Shown piece by piece: positions 39,761-48,880 of a DNA stretch of 56,008 nt. Position numbers and translations under genes: made by a program. The notes beneath the pieces were generated by a model that saw only the letters and a program-made list of their open reading frames with translations, did no database searches and was not told the DNA's origin. Source of the stretch: an uncultured Alistipes sp. (lineage in GTDB: Bacteria > Bacteroidota > Bacteroidia > Bacteroidales > Rikenellaceae); the NCBI GenBank assembly GCA_947364365.1, contig CANASP010000014.1, forward strand, positions 1 through 56,008, written 5' to 3'. How positions within the stretch are numbered: position 1 is the first letter of the stretch; each line of letters begins with the position of its first letter.

Positions 39761-40906
39761 CTATCGGCGGCCGAGCTTCAGGGCGCAGAATCCCAGGTAG
39801 AGCATCGAGCAGCCGATGACCAGAAGCGAGCCGACCTGGCTGCCCGTGGCGTCGGCCATGGCGCCCATCAGGGGCGGGATGACCGCTCCGCCGCAGACGC
39901 CCATGATCATCAGTCCCGAGATCTCGTTGGCGCGCTCGGGGCGGTGCTTCATCGCCGCGGCGTAGATCACCGAGAAGATGCTCGAACAGAAGAATCCGAT
40001 GGCTCCGACCAGCACCAGCATGGCCGCCGTGCCCTCGACGACGACGAGCGCCGCGAGCGCCGCGAGCGCCGCCGCGATGTGGAGCCGGAAGTATTTGGCG
40101 TCGCTCATCTTCACCAGCAGGATCGCTCCGATGAAGGCGCCGATCGTGCGGCATACGAAGTAGACGCTCGAAGCGTAGCCCGCCTGCTCGACGGCCATCC
40201 CGGCGCGCTCGATCAGGAGCTTCGGGGCCACGGTGTTGGTGCCCACGTCGACGCCCACGACGAAGAAGATGCCGAAGAAGAGCGTGCGGATCCACGGATC
40301 GCCCAGCAGACGGGCGACCGCCCCGACCGAAGTCTGCTCTTCGCCGGCGGGCTCCTCCTCGATCGGCGTCGCGAGCAGCCAGGCGGCCGAGAGCAGCGTC
40401 ACGGCGGCGAAGATCGGGAAGAGGTACTGCCAGTTGCCCAGCGCGTTGGTGGCCAGCGCCGCGATGAAGGGGCCGCAGAACGACGAGACGGCCTTGACGA
40501 CCTGGCCCGCAGTGAGCGAGCTGGTCAGCGCGTCGCCCTTCACCACGTTGGTCAGCAGCGGGTTGAGCGACACCTGCAACATCGTGTTGCCGATACCCAG
40601 CAGGACGAAGGCCGTCATGCAGGTCGCCAGATTATACTCCACGAAGGGGATCATCATGCCGACGATCGTCACCAGATTGCTCGCCTGCACCATCCTTTTG
40701 CGGCCGATGCGGTTCATCGCGATCGCCGCCGGCACGGCCAGCAGCAGAAACCACACGAAGACCATCGAGGGGATGAATCCCGCGAGGGTCTCGTTGAGCC
40801 CGAAATCCTGTTTTACATAGCTGGTCGCGATGCCTACGACATCGCAGAATCCCATGACGAAGAAGCCGAAAAGCACCGGCGCTGTTTTGACGAAAGATCT
40901 GTTCAT
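39761..40906 (-). CDS. MFS sugar transporter, FucP/FHS-like
   Basis: The 381-residue sugar:proton symporter of the FucP (glucose/galactose/fucose) type has 12 hydrophobic segments. Landmarks are FFVMGFCDVVGIATSYVKQ in TM1 and PAAIAMNRIGRKRMV in loop 2-3. Placed beside a GH92 mannosidase and an AraC regulator, it may import mannose or a released monosaccharide. The specificity is inferred from context only. A -7 box (TATATTTG) lies at 40978-40985 with a leader of about 65 bases. Confidence 0.85.
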   Translation of the reverse strand: MNRSFVKTAPVLFGFFVMGFCDVVGIATSYVKQDFGLNETLAGFIPSMVFVWFLLLAVPAAIAMNRIGRKRMVQASNLVTIVGMMIPFVEYNLATCMTAFVLLGIGNTMLQVSLNPLLTNVVKGDALTSSLTAGQVVKAVSSFCGPFIAALATNALGNWQYLFPIFAAVTLLSAAWLLATPIEEEPAGEEQTSVGAVARLLGDPWIRTLFFGIFFVVGVDVGTNTVAPKLLIERAGMAVEQAGYASSVYFVCRTIGAFIGAILLVKMSDAKYFRLHIAAALAALAALVVVEGTAAMLVLVGAIGFFCSSIFSVIYAAAMKHRPERANEISGLMIMGVCGGAVIPPLMGAMADATGSQVGSLLVIGCSMLYLGFCALKLGRR

Positions 40907-40977
40907 CGGTTTTTAGTTTGTTCCTTATTTGTTCCTGTTTCCGGCCGCCGTGACGGCTTTCGTATGCGGCCGTATGG

Positions 40978-40985
40978 CAAATATA
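40978..40985 (-). promoter_or_regulatory. -7 box (TATATTTG) of the FucP-like gene
   Basis: A TAnnTTTG match on the minus strand, 71 bases before the ATG. Confidence 0.55.
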
Positions 40986-41057
40986 CGCCTTTTATCCGAT
41001 TTTCCGCGTATGGAGCGAACAGAATTTCGATAATGGTATGTCCGTACAATCTTCCTA

Positions 41058-41900
41058 TCATTTCATCTTCCGGAACTCGGTGGGTGATTGGCCCGTGTAT
41101 TTCCTGAAGAAGCGCCCCATGTACGACTGGTCGGGGAAGTGCATCCTCACGGCGATCTGCTGCACCGACAGCTCGGTCGATTGCAGCAGCAGCTTGATTT
41201 CGAGCATCACCAGCCGGTCGATGAACTCCTTGACCGGTATGCGGGTGGTCTGGCGCACGATGGTCGAGAGGTAGCGCGGCGAGATGCAGAGGGCGTCGGC
41301 GTAGAACGACACCTCGCGCTGCCTGGTGCAGTGTTCGTGGACCAGCGCCACGAACCGGTGGAACAGCTCCTGCTGCCGGCCGCTCGCGGCGGGCGTGCGG
41401 CGCCGGGTCTCGTAGCGCTGGTATTTGTCGTATATGTCCAGCAGGATGTTCTGCAAGCGGTTCTTGATGATCGTGTTGCGGAACAGGTTCTTGCGGTCGC
41501 GGTAGGTGTAGTCGGCCATTTGCAGCCACACGCGGGCCGCCTCGTTGATCGGCGTCACGGTGTAGACGATCGGCTGATCGTGGAGCGCCTGGAAGAAGGC
41601 GGGTTCGATCCGGAAGGCCGCCTCGGCGAACAGGTCGCGCGAGAAGGCGCAGTAGGTCACTCTGAAATCGTCGCTCGCCTCCGTGATGCGCATCATCCAC
41701 CCTTCGAGCACGAAAATCAGCGTGTCGCGCCGTACCGGCCCCTGCACGTGGTCTATCGTGATGTGGGCCGATCCGCTCTTGCACAGAAGGATAGCTCCGC
41801 TTTCGCACCGGCGGGCCTGCTCGCCGAAGAAGGCGAAATCCGATTCTCCGACGATGAATTGGTCGTCGTTTGTCGTCGCGATGGGATTGGGTGCTGACAT
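41058..41900 (-). CDS. AraC-family transcriptional regulator
   Basis: The 280-residue protein has an N-terminal cupin-like sensing domain (about 1-150: GAILLCKSGSAHITIDHVQG) and a C-terminal double HTH (about 180-280: LCISPRYLSTIVRQTT, VKEFIDRLVMLEIKLLLQST, VQQIAVRMHFPDQSYMGRFF). The ATG at 41900 (MSAPN) is favoured because it follows a -7 box, TATTTTTG, at 41918-41925; the open frame upstream is not conserved. It is divergent from the RND efflux operon and lies upstream of the sugar transporter, so either could be its target. Confidence 0.88.
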   Translation of the reverse strand: MSAPNPIATTNDDQFIVGESDFAFFGEQARRCESGAILLCKSGSAHITIDHVQGPVRRDTLIFVLEGWMMRITEASDDFRVTYCAFSRDLFAEAAFRIEPAFFQALHDQPIVYTVTPINEAARVWLQMADYTYRDRKNLFRNTIIKNRLQNILLDIYDKYQRYETRRRTPAASGRQQELFHRFVALVHEHCTRQREVSFYADALCISPRYLSTIVRQTTRIPVKEFIDRLVMLEIKLLLQSTELSVQQIAVRMHFPDQSYMGRFFRKYTGQSPTEFRKMK

Positions 41901-41917
41901 GAATTTCGTTTTTCGAA

Positions 41918-41925
41918 CAAAAATA
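41918..41925 (-). promoter_or_regulatory. -7 box (TATTTTTG) of the AraC gene
   Basis: A TAnnTTTG match, 17 bases before the ATG at 41900. Confidence 0.5.
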
Positions 41926-42002
41926 GGGAATTTTTCTGTAAAACGCCTGCTTTTTGTTCCGAAAAGTACCATTGTTATTCGTAATATTAGTAACCGATAA
42001 CC

Positions 42003-42022
42003 GTTAAATTACGGTAATTTTG
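42003..42022 (+). promoter_or_regulatory. -7 box and small inverted repeat of the efflux operon
   Basis: TAATTTTG (42015-42022) matches TAnnTTTG. Overlapping it, ACCGTTAAATTACGGT has 5-bp inverted arms and could be an operator for the TetR or AraC protein. The leader to the ATG at 42186 is about 155 bases and GC-rich, with no recognised element. Confidence 0.45.
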
Positions 42023-42185
42023 CGGCGGAAAAAGTTTTTTCGGCGCCGCCCGTGCAACGGCGGTGCGCGGCCCGAAAACAAATATCGGCTCCGGTCGATC
42101 GTCAGCAGGGGTATCGGCCCGCTGCGCGCGACGCCGCCGGGGCGCGGACAAAGCAATTTTTTAGTTTAACTCAATAACAGAATTT

Positions 42186-43370
42186 ATGAAGAAAAGAATC
42201 GTGAAAGCAGCGTGCATGGTCTGCTGCTTGGCCGCCGCTTCCTGCGGACAGGCGCCGACGATGATGGGTTCCGCCGAGTATGCGGTGCTCTCCGTCTCGA
42301 CCACCGATCGCGAACTCCCGACCGTCTACTCGGCGTCGATCCGCGGCCGTCAGGATGTCAACATCTATCCCCAGGTTTCGGGTACGATCTCCCAGCTGCT
42401 GGTCAGCGAGGGCGAGCAGGTCCGCAAGGGCCAGACCCTCTTCATCATCGACCAGGTCCCCTATAAGGCGGCTCTCCAGACCGCCGAGGCCAACGTCGCC
42501 GCCGCCAAGGCCGCCGTCTCCACGGCCCAGCTCTCCTACGACAGCAAGAAGGAGCTCTTCGCCCGCAACGTCGTCTCGCAGTTCGACCTGACGACCGCCG
42601 AGAATTCGCTCCTCTCGGCCAAGGCGCAGCTGGCTCAGGCCGAGGCGCAGCGCGTCAACGCCGCCAACAGCCTCTCCTATACGGTCGTGAAGGCCACCTC
42701 CGACGGTATCGTCGGCACGCTGCCTTACCGTGTCGGCGCCCTGGTGTCGCCCTCGATGCCCCAGCCGCTCACGACCGTGTCGGACAACTCGCAGATGTAC
42801 GTCTACTTCTCGATGTCGGAGAACCAGCTGCTCGCCCTCACGCGCCAGTACGGTTCGACCGCAGCCACGCTGAAGCAGATGCCCGACGTGGCGTTGCAGC
42901 TCAGCGACGGTTCGCTCTATGCGCTTCCGGGCCGCGTCGAGTCGATCAGCGGCGTGATCGACACCTCGACGGGCAGCGTCCAGCTGCGCGCCGTCTTCCC
43001 CAACCCCGACGGGCTGCTCCACAGCGGCGGTTCGGGCAACGTCGTCGTGCCGACCTATTATAAGGACGTCATCGTCGTGCCGCAGAACGCCACGTTCGAG
43101 CTCCAGGACAAGGTCTACGTATATAAGATCGTCGACGGCAAGGCCGCCTCTTCGATGATCGCCGTGGAGAAGATCTCCGACGGCCGCGAGTACATCGTCC
43201 GCTCGGGTCTTCAGCCGGGCGAGGTGATCGTCGCCGAGGGTGTCGGTCTGCTGCGCGAGGGTATGCCCGTCGTGCCCAAGGGCCAGGGCGCCGCTGCCGC
43301 AGCTCCTGCCGCCGAGCAGGCCCCCGCCGCCGAAGCCGCTGCCGAAACCGAAACTGCAAAGGAGAAATAA
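42186..43370 (+). CDS. RND efflux periplasmic adaptor (AcrA/MexA type) lipoprotein
   Basis: The 394-residue membrane fusion protein has the lipobox LAAASC (Cys20). A lipoyl-like half-motif VYPQ-type start (DVNIYPQVSGTISQLLVSEG, QVRKGQTLFIIDQVPYKAAL) precedes an alpha-hairpin (about 95-165), followed by the second lipoyl half (ATSDGIVGTLPYRVGALVSP), beta-barrel and membrane-proximal domains. The C-terminus is Ala/Glu-rich. It bridges the RND pump and the outer membrane factor encoded directly downstream; the gap to the pump gene is three bases. Confidence 0.95.
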   Translation: MKKRIVKAACMVCCLAAASCGQAPTMMGSAEYAVLSVSTTDRELPTVYSASIRGRQDVNIYPQVSGTISQLLVSEGEQVRKGQTLFIIDQVPYKAALQTAEANVAAAKAAVSTAQLSYDSKKELFARNVVSQFDLTTAENSLLSAKAQLAQAEAQRVNAANSLSYTVVKATSDGIVGTLPYRVGALVSPSMPQPLTTVSDNSQMYVYFSMSENQLLALTRQYGSTAATLKQMPDVALQLSDGSLYALPGRVESISGVIDTSTGSVQLRAVFPNPDGLLHSGGSGNVVVPTYYKDVIVVPQNATFELQDKVYVYKIVDGKAASSMIAVEKISDGREYIVRSGLQPGEVIVAEGVGLLREGMPVVPKGQGAAAAAPAAEQAPAAEAAAETETAKEK

Positions 43371-43373
43371 TCT

Positions 43374-46300
43374 ATGACACTCAAGCATTTCATCGAACGC
43401 CCCGTGCTGGCGTCCGTCATTTCGATCCTCGTCGTCATCGCCGGTCTGATCGGTCTGACGACGCTGCCCGTCGAGCAGTTCCCCGACATCGCGCCTCCGA
43501 CGGTCATGGTGCGCGCATCCTACCCGGGTGCCAGCGCCGAAACCATCCAGAAGTCGGTGATCGTCCCTCTGGAGGAGGCGATCAACGGCGTGGAGGACAT
43601 GGACTACATCACCTCCAGCGCCGCCGCCGGTAGCGCCTCCATCTCCATCATCTTCCGCCAGGGTACCGATGCCGACATGGCGGCCGTGAACGTCCAGAAC
43701 AAGGTCTCGCGCGCCACCGGTATGCTCCCTCCCGAGGTTACGCAGATCGGTGTGCAGACCATGAAGCGCCAGACCTCGATGGTGAAGATCTTCTCGCTCT
43801 ACAGTCCCGACGACTCCTACGACGAGGTCTTCCTCTCCAACTATGCGAAGATCAACATCGAACCGCGTATCCAGCGTATCCCGGGCGTCGGCGAGGTCTT
43901 CACGCTGGGCGCCGCCTACTCGATGCGTATCTGGCTCAAGCCCGACGTGATGGCCCAGTACGGCCTGATTCCCTCCGACATCTCGGCCGCTCTTGCCGAG
44001 CAGAATATCGAGGCGGCGACGGGTACGCTGGGCGAGAACTCCGAGCAGACGTTCCAGTATACGATGAAATACCGTGGCCGCCACATGCTTCCCGAGGAGT
44101 TCGGCGAGATCGTGCTTCTCTCGAAGTCCGACGGTACGGTGCTGCGTCTGAAGGACGTGGCCGACATCGAGCTCGGCAGCGAGTCGTATGCCTACAAGGG
44201 TTACACCAACGGCCACCCCGGTATCAGCACCATGATCTTCCAGACCGCCGGCTCCAACGCCACGCAGGTCGTCGAGGATGTCGAGGCGCTGCTCGATGAG
44301 GTCCGCGCCGAGCTCCCGAAGGGCATCGAGATCGCCCACCTCCAGAGCGTCAACGACTTCCTCTACGCCTCGATCAACGAGGTGATCAAGACCCTCATCG
44401 AGGCCATCATCCTCGTCGTGCTGGTGGTCTACGTCTTCCTCCAGGATATCCGCTCGACGCTCATCCCGACGGTTTCGATCCTCGTCGCGCTGATCGGTAC
44501 GTTCGCTTTCCTGGCACTCGCCGGATTCTCGATCAACCTGCTGACGCTCTTCGCTCTGGTGCTCGCCATCGGTACGGTCGTCGACGACGCCATCATCGTC
44601 GTCGAGGCGGTGCAGGCGCGCTTCGACGCCGGTTACCGTTCGTCCTACATGGCCACCATCGACGCCATGTCGGGTATCACCTCGGCCATCGTCACCTCGA
44701 CGCTGGTCTTCATGGCCGTGTTCATTCCCGTGGCCATGATGGGCGGTACGTCGGGTATCTTCTACACGCAGTTCGGTATCACGATGGCCGTGGCCGTGGG
44801 TCTGTCGGCGCTCAACGCACTGACGCTCTCGCCGGCCCTCTGCGCCCTGATCCTGAAGCCCTACCTCGACGAGAACGGCGAGATGCGCGACAACTTCGCC
44901 GCCCGCTTCCGCAAGGCCTTCAACGCCGGATTCGACGCGATGATCAACAAGTACAAGCACGGCGTGCTGCTCTTCATCAAGCACAAATGGCTGATGTGGT
45001 CGACGCTCGTCCTGGCGCTGGCCGCGCTGGTCGTGCTGATGAACAACACCAAGACGGGTCTTGTCCCCGACGAGGACCAGGGTACGATCATGGTCAACGT
45101 GACGACGGCCCCCGGTTCGTCGCTGCTGGAGACCCACAAGGTGATGGAGGAGGTCTCGCAGCGCATCCAGGGGATTCCCCAGATCCGCGACTTCATGTCG
45201 GTGGCAGGTTACGGTATGATCGCCGGTCAGGGTTCCTCCTACGGTATGTGTATCGTCAAGCTCAAGGACTGGGAGGAGCGTCCCGATAAGATGGATGCCG
45301 TCCAGGCCGTCATCGGCCAGATCTACGGCCGCACCGCCGACATCAAGAACGCGCAGATCTTCGCCGTGGCACCGCCGATGATCTCGGGTTACGGTACCTC
45401 GACCGGTTTCTCGATGCACCTTCAGGACCAGGCCGGCGGCGATCTCACCGACTTCTACAACATCTACCTGCAGTTCATCGGTGCGCTCAACCAGCGTCCC
45501 GAGATCGAGCGCGCCTACTCGACCTTCAACATCAACTTCCCGCAGTATCTGGTCGACATCGACGCCGCGAAGGCCAAGCGTGCCGGCATCTCGCCCAGCA
45601 CGATCCTCTCGACGCTGTCGGGCTACTACGGCGGCCAGTACGCGTCGAGCATCAACCGCTTCTCGAAGCGTTACTACGTGACGATCCAGGCCGACCCGAA
45701 ATACCGTGTCGACGCCGAGTCGCTCAACAACATCTTCGTGCGCTCGGCCAGCGGCGAGATGGCTCCCCTGAGCCAGTTCGTCACGCTGACCAAGGTCTAC
45801 AGCTCCGAGGTGCTCAACCGCTTCAACCTCTACAACTCGATCGCCGTGAACGGTACGGCCGCCGCCGGCTATTCGTCGGGCGACGCCATCCGGGCCATCC
45901 GCGAGGTCGCCGCACAGGTGCTTCCCAAGGGCTACGGCTACGACTTCGATGGTCTGACGCGCGAGGAGTCGCGCACGGGCAGCAACACGGCCATCATCTT
46001 CGGCATCTGTATCCTGCTGATCTACCTGATCCTCTCGGCCCTCTACGAGAGCTTCATCATCCCGTTCGCCGTCATCCTTTCGGTGCCGTGCGGTCTGATG
46101 GGTTCGTTCCTCTTCGCCAAGGCGATGGGACTCGAGAACAACATCTACCTCCAGACGGGTCTTATCATGCTGATCGGTCTGCTTGCCAAGACGGCCATCC
46201 TGCTGACCGAGTACGCAGGCGACCGCCGTCGCGCGGGCATGTCGCTCACGCAGGCCGCCGTCTCGGCCGCCAAGGTCCGTCTGCGTCCTATCCTGATGAC

Positions 46301-46553
46301 CGTCCTGACGATGGTCTTCGGTATGATCCCGCTGGTACTGGCCCACGGCGTAGGCGCCAACGGTAACTCCACGCTCGGTACGGGCGTCGTCGGCGGTATG
46401 ATCATCGGTACGCTGGCTCTGCTGTTCCTCGTGCCGACCCTGTTCATCGCCTTCCAGACGATCCAGGAGAAGATCAAGCCGATCCAGTTCGACCCCGATC
46501 CCCAGTGGTCGGTACGCGCCGAGGTCGAAGAGTGCAAAAACGAGAACGAGTAA
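43374..46553 (+). CDS. RND efflux permease (AcrB/MexB type)
   Basis: The 1059-residue pump has 12 membrane segments: MTLKHFIERPVLASVISILV, PVEQFPDIAPPTVMVRASYP, GTVVDDAIIVVEAV with adjacent Asp residues in TM4, and the C-terminal half motif QTGLIMLIGLLAKTAILLTE. It is a typical hydrophobe/amphiphile exporter. It is homologous to the pump at 23195 but encoded together with its adaptor and outer membrane channel. The last codons are followed closely by the channel gene. Confidence 0.97.
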   Translation: MTLKHFIERPVLASVISILVVIAGLIGLTTLPVEQFPDIAPPTVMVRASYPGASAETIQKSVIVPLEEAINGVEDMDYITSSAAAGSASISIIFRQGTDADMAAVNVQNKVSRATGMLPPEVTQIGVQTMKRQTSMVKIFSLYSPDDSYDEVFLSNYAKINIEPRIQRIPGVGEVFTLGAAYSMRIWLKPDVMAQYGLIPSDISAALAEQNIEAATGTLGENSEQTFQYTMKYRGRHMLPEEFGEIVLLSKSDGTVLRLKDVADIELGSESYAYKGYTNGHPGISTMIFQTAGSNATQVVEDVEALLDEVRAELPKGIEIAHLQSVNDFLYASINEVIKTLIEAIILVVLVVYVFLQDIRSTLIPTVSILVALIGTFAFLALAGFSINLLTLFALVLAIGTVVDDAIIVVEAVQARFDAGYRSSYMATIDAMSGITSAIVTSTLVFMAVFIPVAMMGGTSGIFYTQFGITMAVAVGLSALNALTLSPALCALILKPYLDENGEMRDNFAARFRKAFNAGFDAMINKYKHGVLLFIKHKWLMWSTLVLALAALVVLMNNTKTGLVPDEDQGTIMVNVTTAPGSSLLETHKVMEEVSQRIQGIPQIRDFMSVAGYGMIAGQGSSYGMCIVKLKDWEERPDKMDAVQAVIGQIYGRTADIKNAQIFAVAPPMISGYGTSTGFSMHLQDQAGGDLTDFYNIYLQFIGALNQRPEIERAYSTFNINFPQYLVDIDAAKAKRAGISPSTILSTLSGYYGGQYASSINRFSKRYYVTIQADPKYRVDAESLNNIFVRSASGEMAPLSQFVTLTKVYSSEVLNRFNLYNSIAVNGTAAAGYSSGDAIRAIREVAAQVLPKGYGYDFDGLTREESRTGSNTAIIFGICILLIYLILSALYESFIIPFAVILSVPCGLMGSFLFAKAMGLENNIYLQTGLIMLIGLLAKTAILLTEYAGDRRRAGMSLTQAAVSAAKVRLRPILMTVLTMVFGMIPLVLAHGVGANGNSTLGTGVVGGMIIGTLALLFLVPTLFIAFQTIQEKIKPIQFDPDPQWSVRAEVEECKNENE

Positions 46554-46564
46554 AACAAGCATTC

Positions 46565-47938
46565 ATGAAGAAACTCCTGTTGATATGCCTTGCAGCGGCG
46601 ATGTCCGGCTGCGGCATCTATAAATCCTACGAGCGCCCCGAGATCGTCACCGACGGTCTCTACGGCGCCGTGGAGACCTCCGACTCCTCGCTGGGCGACA
46701 TTGCCTGGCGCGAGGTTTTCGCCGACCCGCAGTTGCAGCGGCTCATCGATCTTGCGCTGGAGAACAACACCGACATGCAGTCGGCCCACTGGCGCGTCAA
46801 GGAGGCCGAGGCGACGCTCCGCTCGGCCCGTCTGGCCTACCTGCCGTCGTTCAACTTCGCTCCCCAGGGGTCGTTGAGCAGCTTCGACACGCGCACGCCG
46901 TCGAAGACCTACAACATCCCCGTCACCGCCAGCTGGCAGATCGATCTGTTCAACGGCCTGACCAACGCCAAGCGCAAGGCGAAGGCCCTCTACGCCCAGA
47001 GCCGGGAGTACGAGCAGGCCGTCAAGACCCAGCTCATCGCCGGTACGGCCAACCTCTACTTCACCCTTCTGATGCTCGACGAGCAGCTGGAGATCACGCG
47101 CCAGACGGCCGCCAAGTGGGAGAAGACCGTCGAGACTATCCGTTCGCTCAAGGAGGCGGGCATGGCCAACGAGGCCGCCGTCGCCCAGTACGAGGGTACC
47201 TACTATTCGGTCCAGGCCGGGGTGCACGATCTCGACTACCAGCTCCGTCAGGTCGAGAACAGCCTCTGCTCGCTGCTGGGCGAGGCTCCCCACACCATCG
47301 CGCGCGGTTCGCTCGACGCGCAGCAGCTGCCCGAGCGGCTGACGGTGGGCGTGCCTCTCCAGATGCTCTCCAACCGTCCCGACATCCGGGCTGCCGAGTA
47401 TTCGCTCATGCAGGCCTACTACGCTACGGCCGAGGCCCGTTCGGCGCTCTATCCGTCGATCACGCTGAGCGGCCTCGCCGGCTGGACCAACAGCGCCGGT
47501 TCGGCTATCGTCAATCCGGGCAAACTGCTCCTCACGGCTACGGCGCAGCTTCTGCAGCCGATCTTCAACGCCGGTGCCAACCGGGCCCGCGTCAAGATCA
47601 TGAAGGCGCAGTTCGAGGAGTCGAAGCTCTCGTTCCAGCAGGCGCTGCTCAATGCCGGCGCCGAGGTCAACAACGCCCTCATGCAGAGCCAGTCGGCCCG
47701 TGCCAAGAGCGAGCTTCGCCGCAATCAGGTCGCCGCCATGGAGCGTGCCGCCGAGAGCACCGAGCTGTTGATGCGCTACTCGCCGACCACCTATCTCGAA
47801 GTGCTGACCGCCGAGCAGTCGCTCTTGTCGGCCCGCCTCTCGCAGGTCGCCGACCGCTTCGACGAGATCCAGGGTGTGGTGAACCTCTACCAGGCGCTGG
47901 GCGGCGGCCGTGATATCGTCGACGAAACCCGCAAGTGA
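46565..47938 (+). CDS. Outer membrane efflux lipoprotein (TolC/NodT family)
   Basis: The 457-residue outer membrane factor has the lipobox AAMSGC (Cys16) and two OEP repeats of long helices (about 60-240 and 260-450), with TANLYFTLLMLDEQLEITRQ and SNRPDIRAAEYSLMQAYYAT as family landmarks. It forms the exit duct of the tripartite pump. The ATG at 46565 lies 12 bases after the pump stop. The stop TGA overlaps the start of the TetR gene. Confidence 0.95.
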   Translation: MKKLLLICLAAAMSGCGIYKSYERPEIVTDGLYGAVETSDSSLGDIAWREVFADPQLQRLIDLALENNTDMQSAHWRVKEAEATLRSARLAYLPSFNFAPQGSLSSFDTRTPSKTYNIPVTASWQIDLFNGLTNAKRKAKALYAQSREYEQAVKTQLIAGTANLYFTLLMLDEQLEITRQTAAKWEKTVETIRSLKEAGMANEAAVAQYEGTYYSVQAGVHDLDYQLRQVENSLCSLLGEAPHTIARGSLDAQQLPERLTVGVPLQMLSNRPDIRAAEYSLMQAYYATAEARSALYPSITLSGLAGWTNSAGSAIVNPGKLLLTATAQLLQPIFNAGANRARVKIMKAQFEESKLSFQQALLNAGAEVNNALMQSQSARAKSELRRNQVAAMERAAESTELLMRYSPTTYLEVLTAEQSLLSARLSQVADRFDEIQGVVNLYQALGGGRDIVDETRK

Positions 47939-48519
47939 TGAAACGGGGAGCGACCAAGGAGGAGATCATCCGCGCCACGCAGCGACTCATCACCCGCGAC
48001 GGCATCCGTGCCGTCCGGGTCGATGAGATCGCCGCCACGCTCGGCATCTCCAAGCGCACGCTCTACGAACTGTTCGCCGACAAATCGGAGCTCATCGTCG
48101 CCTGTCTCGACGTCATGGGACGCGAGAACCAGCGGCGTATCGCCATGGGATGCCGGCGCCGGACGAGCAATCCGCTGCAACGCATGCTCCGGCTCGCCTC
48201 CGAATATATCGACGGATTGTATACCGTCAACCGCTCCTTCCTGGAGGATATCCGCCGCAAGGTGGCTTTCTCCGAATATTACGACGAGCATCACGCGTTC
48301 TGGTGCAATACGTTCGTCCGACTGCTGGAGACGTGCCGCGAAGCCGATCTGTTGCTTCCCGAGATCGATCCGCCGCTTTTCGCCGAGCGCATTCTGTCCA
48401 CGCTCTTCGAACTGCGCATCTCCGGTATCCAGCAGGAGGAGCTGCGTTTCTTCAGCCGCATGTTGTTGCGCGGCGCCGCCACCCGCGAGGGGATCGAGCT
48501 GCTCGACCGCAAGCGATGA
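47938..48519 (+). CDS. TetR-family regulator
   Basis: The 193-residue protein has an N-terminal HTH (EEIIRATQRLITRDGIRAVR, DEIAATLGISKRTLYELFAD) and a ligand-binding helical C-terminal part. It is the last gene of the efflux operon, its ATG overlapping the channel gene stop by one base, so it probably autoregulates the operon. A GTG three bases upstream is an alternative start. Confidence 0.93.
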   Translation: MKRGATKEEIIRATQRLITRDGIRAVRVDEIAATLGISKRTLYELFADKSELIVACLDVMGRENQRRIAMGCRRRTSNPLQRMLRLASEYIDGLYTVNRSFLEDIRRKVAFSEYYDEHHAFWCNTFVRLLETCREADLLLPEIDPPLFAERILSTLFELRISGIQQEELRFFSRMLLRGAATREGIELLDRKR

Positions 48520-48619
48520 CCTGCTCTTCGCCGTACGTCGCCCCGGCGCGTGCGGCTGTCGGCCGGACCGCTCGCACGACGGATGTTCCGGGACGACCTT
48601 CTGTCCCAGCAAACCTTGA

Positions 48620-48660
48620 AAGGGATGCCGAAATCGAATTTCGGCATCCCTTCGTTTTTT
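48620..48660 (+). terminator. Terminator of the efflux operon
   Basis: AAGGGATGCCGAAAT (48620-48634) pairs with ATTTCGGCATCCCTT (48638-48652), followed by CGTTTTTT. Confidence 0.93.
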
Positions 48661-48773
48661 ATCGGGCCGGTGCCTGCCCGCGCGGCCGGCGGAATCTCCC
48701 GCGCGGCCGCCGCATCTTCGGCTGCCGATCCGTTTTGCCCGGCCCCGACGTGCCGATATTCCGGAAAAATCGT

Positions 48774-48781
48774 TACATTTG
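48774..48781 (+). promoter_or_regulatory. -7 box (TACATTTG) of metX
   Basis: A TAnnTTTG match about 100 bases before the ATG. The GC-rich leader has local hairpins (GGCCGGGA repeats) but no S-box or SAM-II signature that I recognise. Confidence 0.55.
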
Positions 48782-48880
48782 TGCTTTCGTTACACCGCGC
48801 GGGCGTTTTCCGGGGCGCCATGTCCCTCCCCGCCGCCCTCGTCCGGCCGGGACCCTTCCCGTCGGCCGGGAACGAATGAA

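Noticed and set aside
42171-46562. A 1463-codon minus-strand ORF opposite the efflux operon
   Set aside because: It is the antisense shadow of the adaptor and RND genes; its protein is low-complexity His/Asp/Arg/Gly-rich as expected from GC-rich codon bias.
48782-48880. A possible SAM riboswitch before metX
   Set aside because: The leader has GC-rich hairpins but none of the conserved cores of SAM-I or SAM-II that I can recognise.
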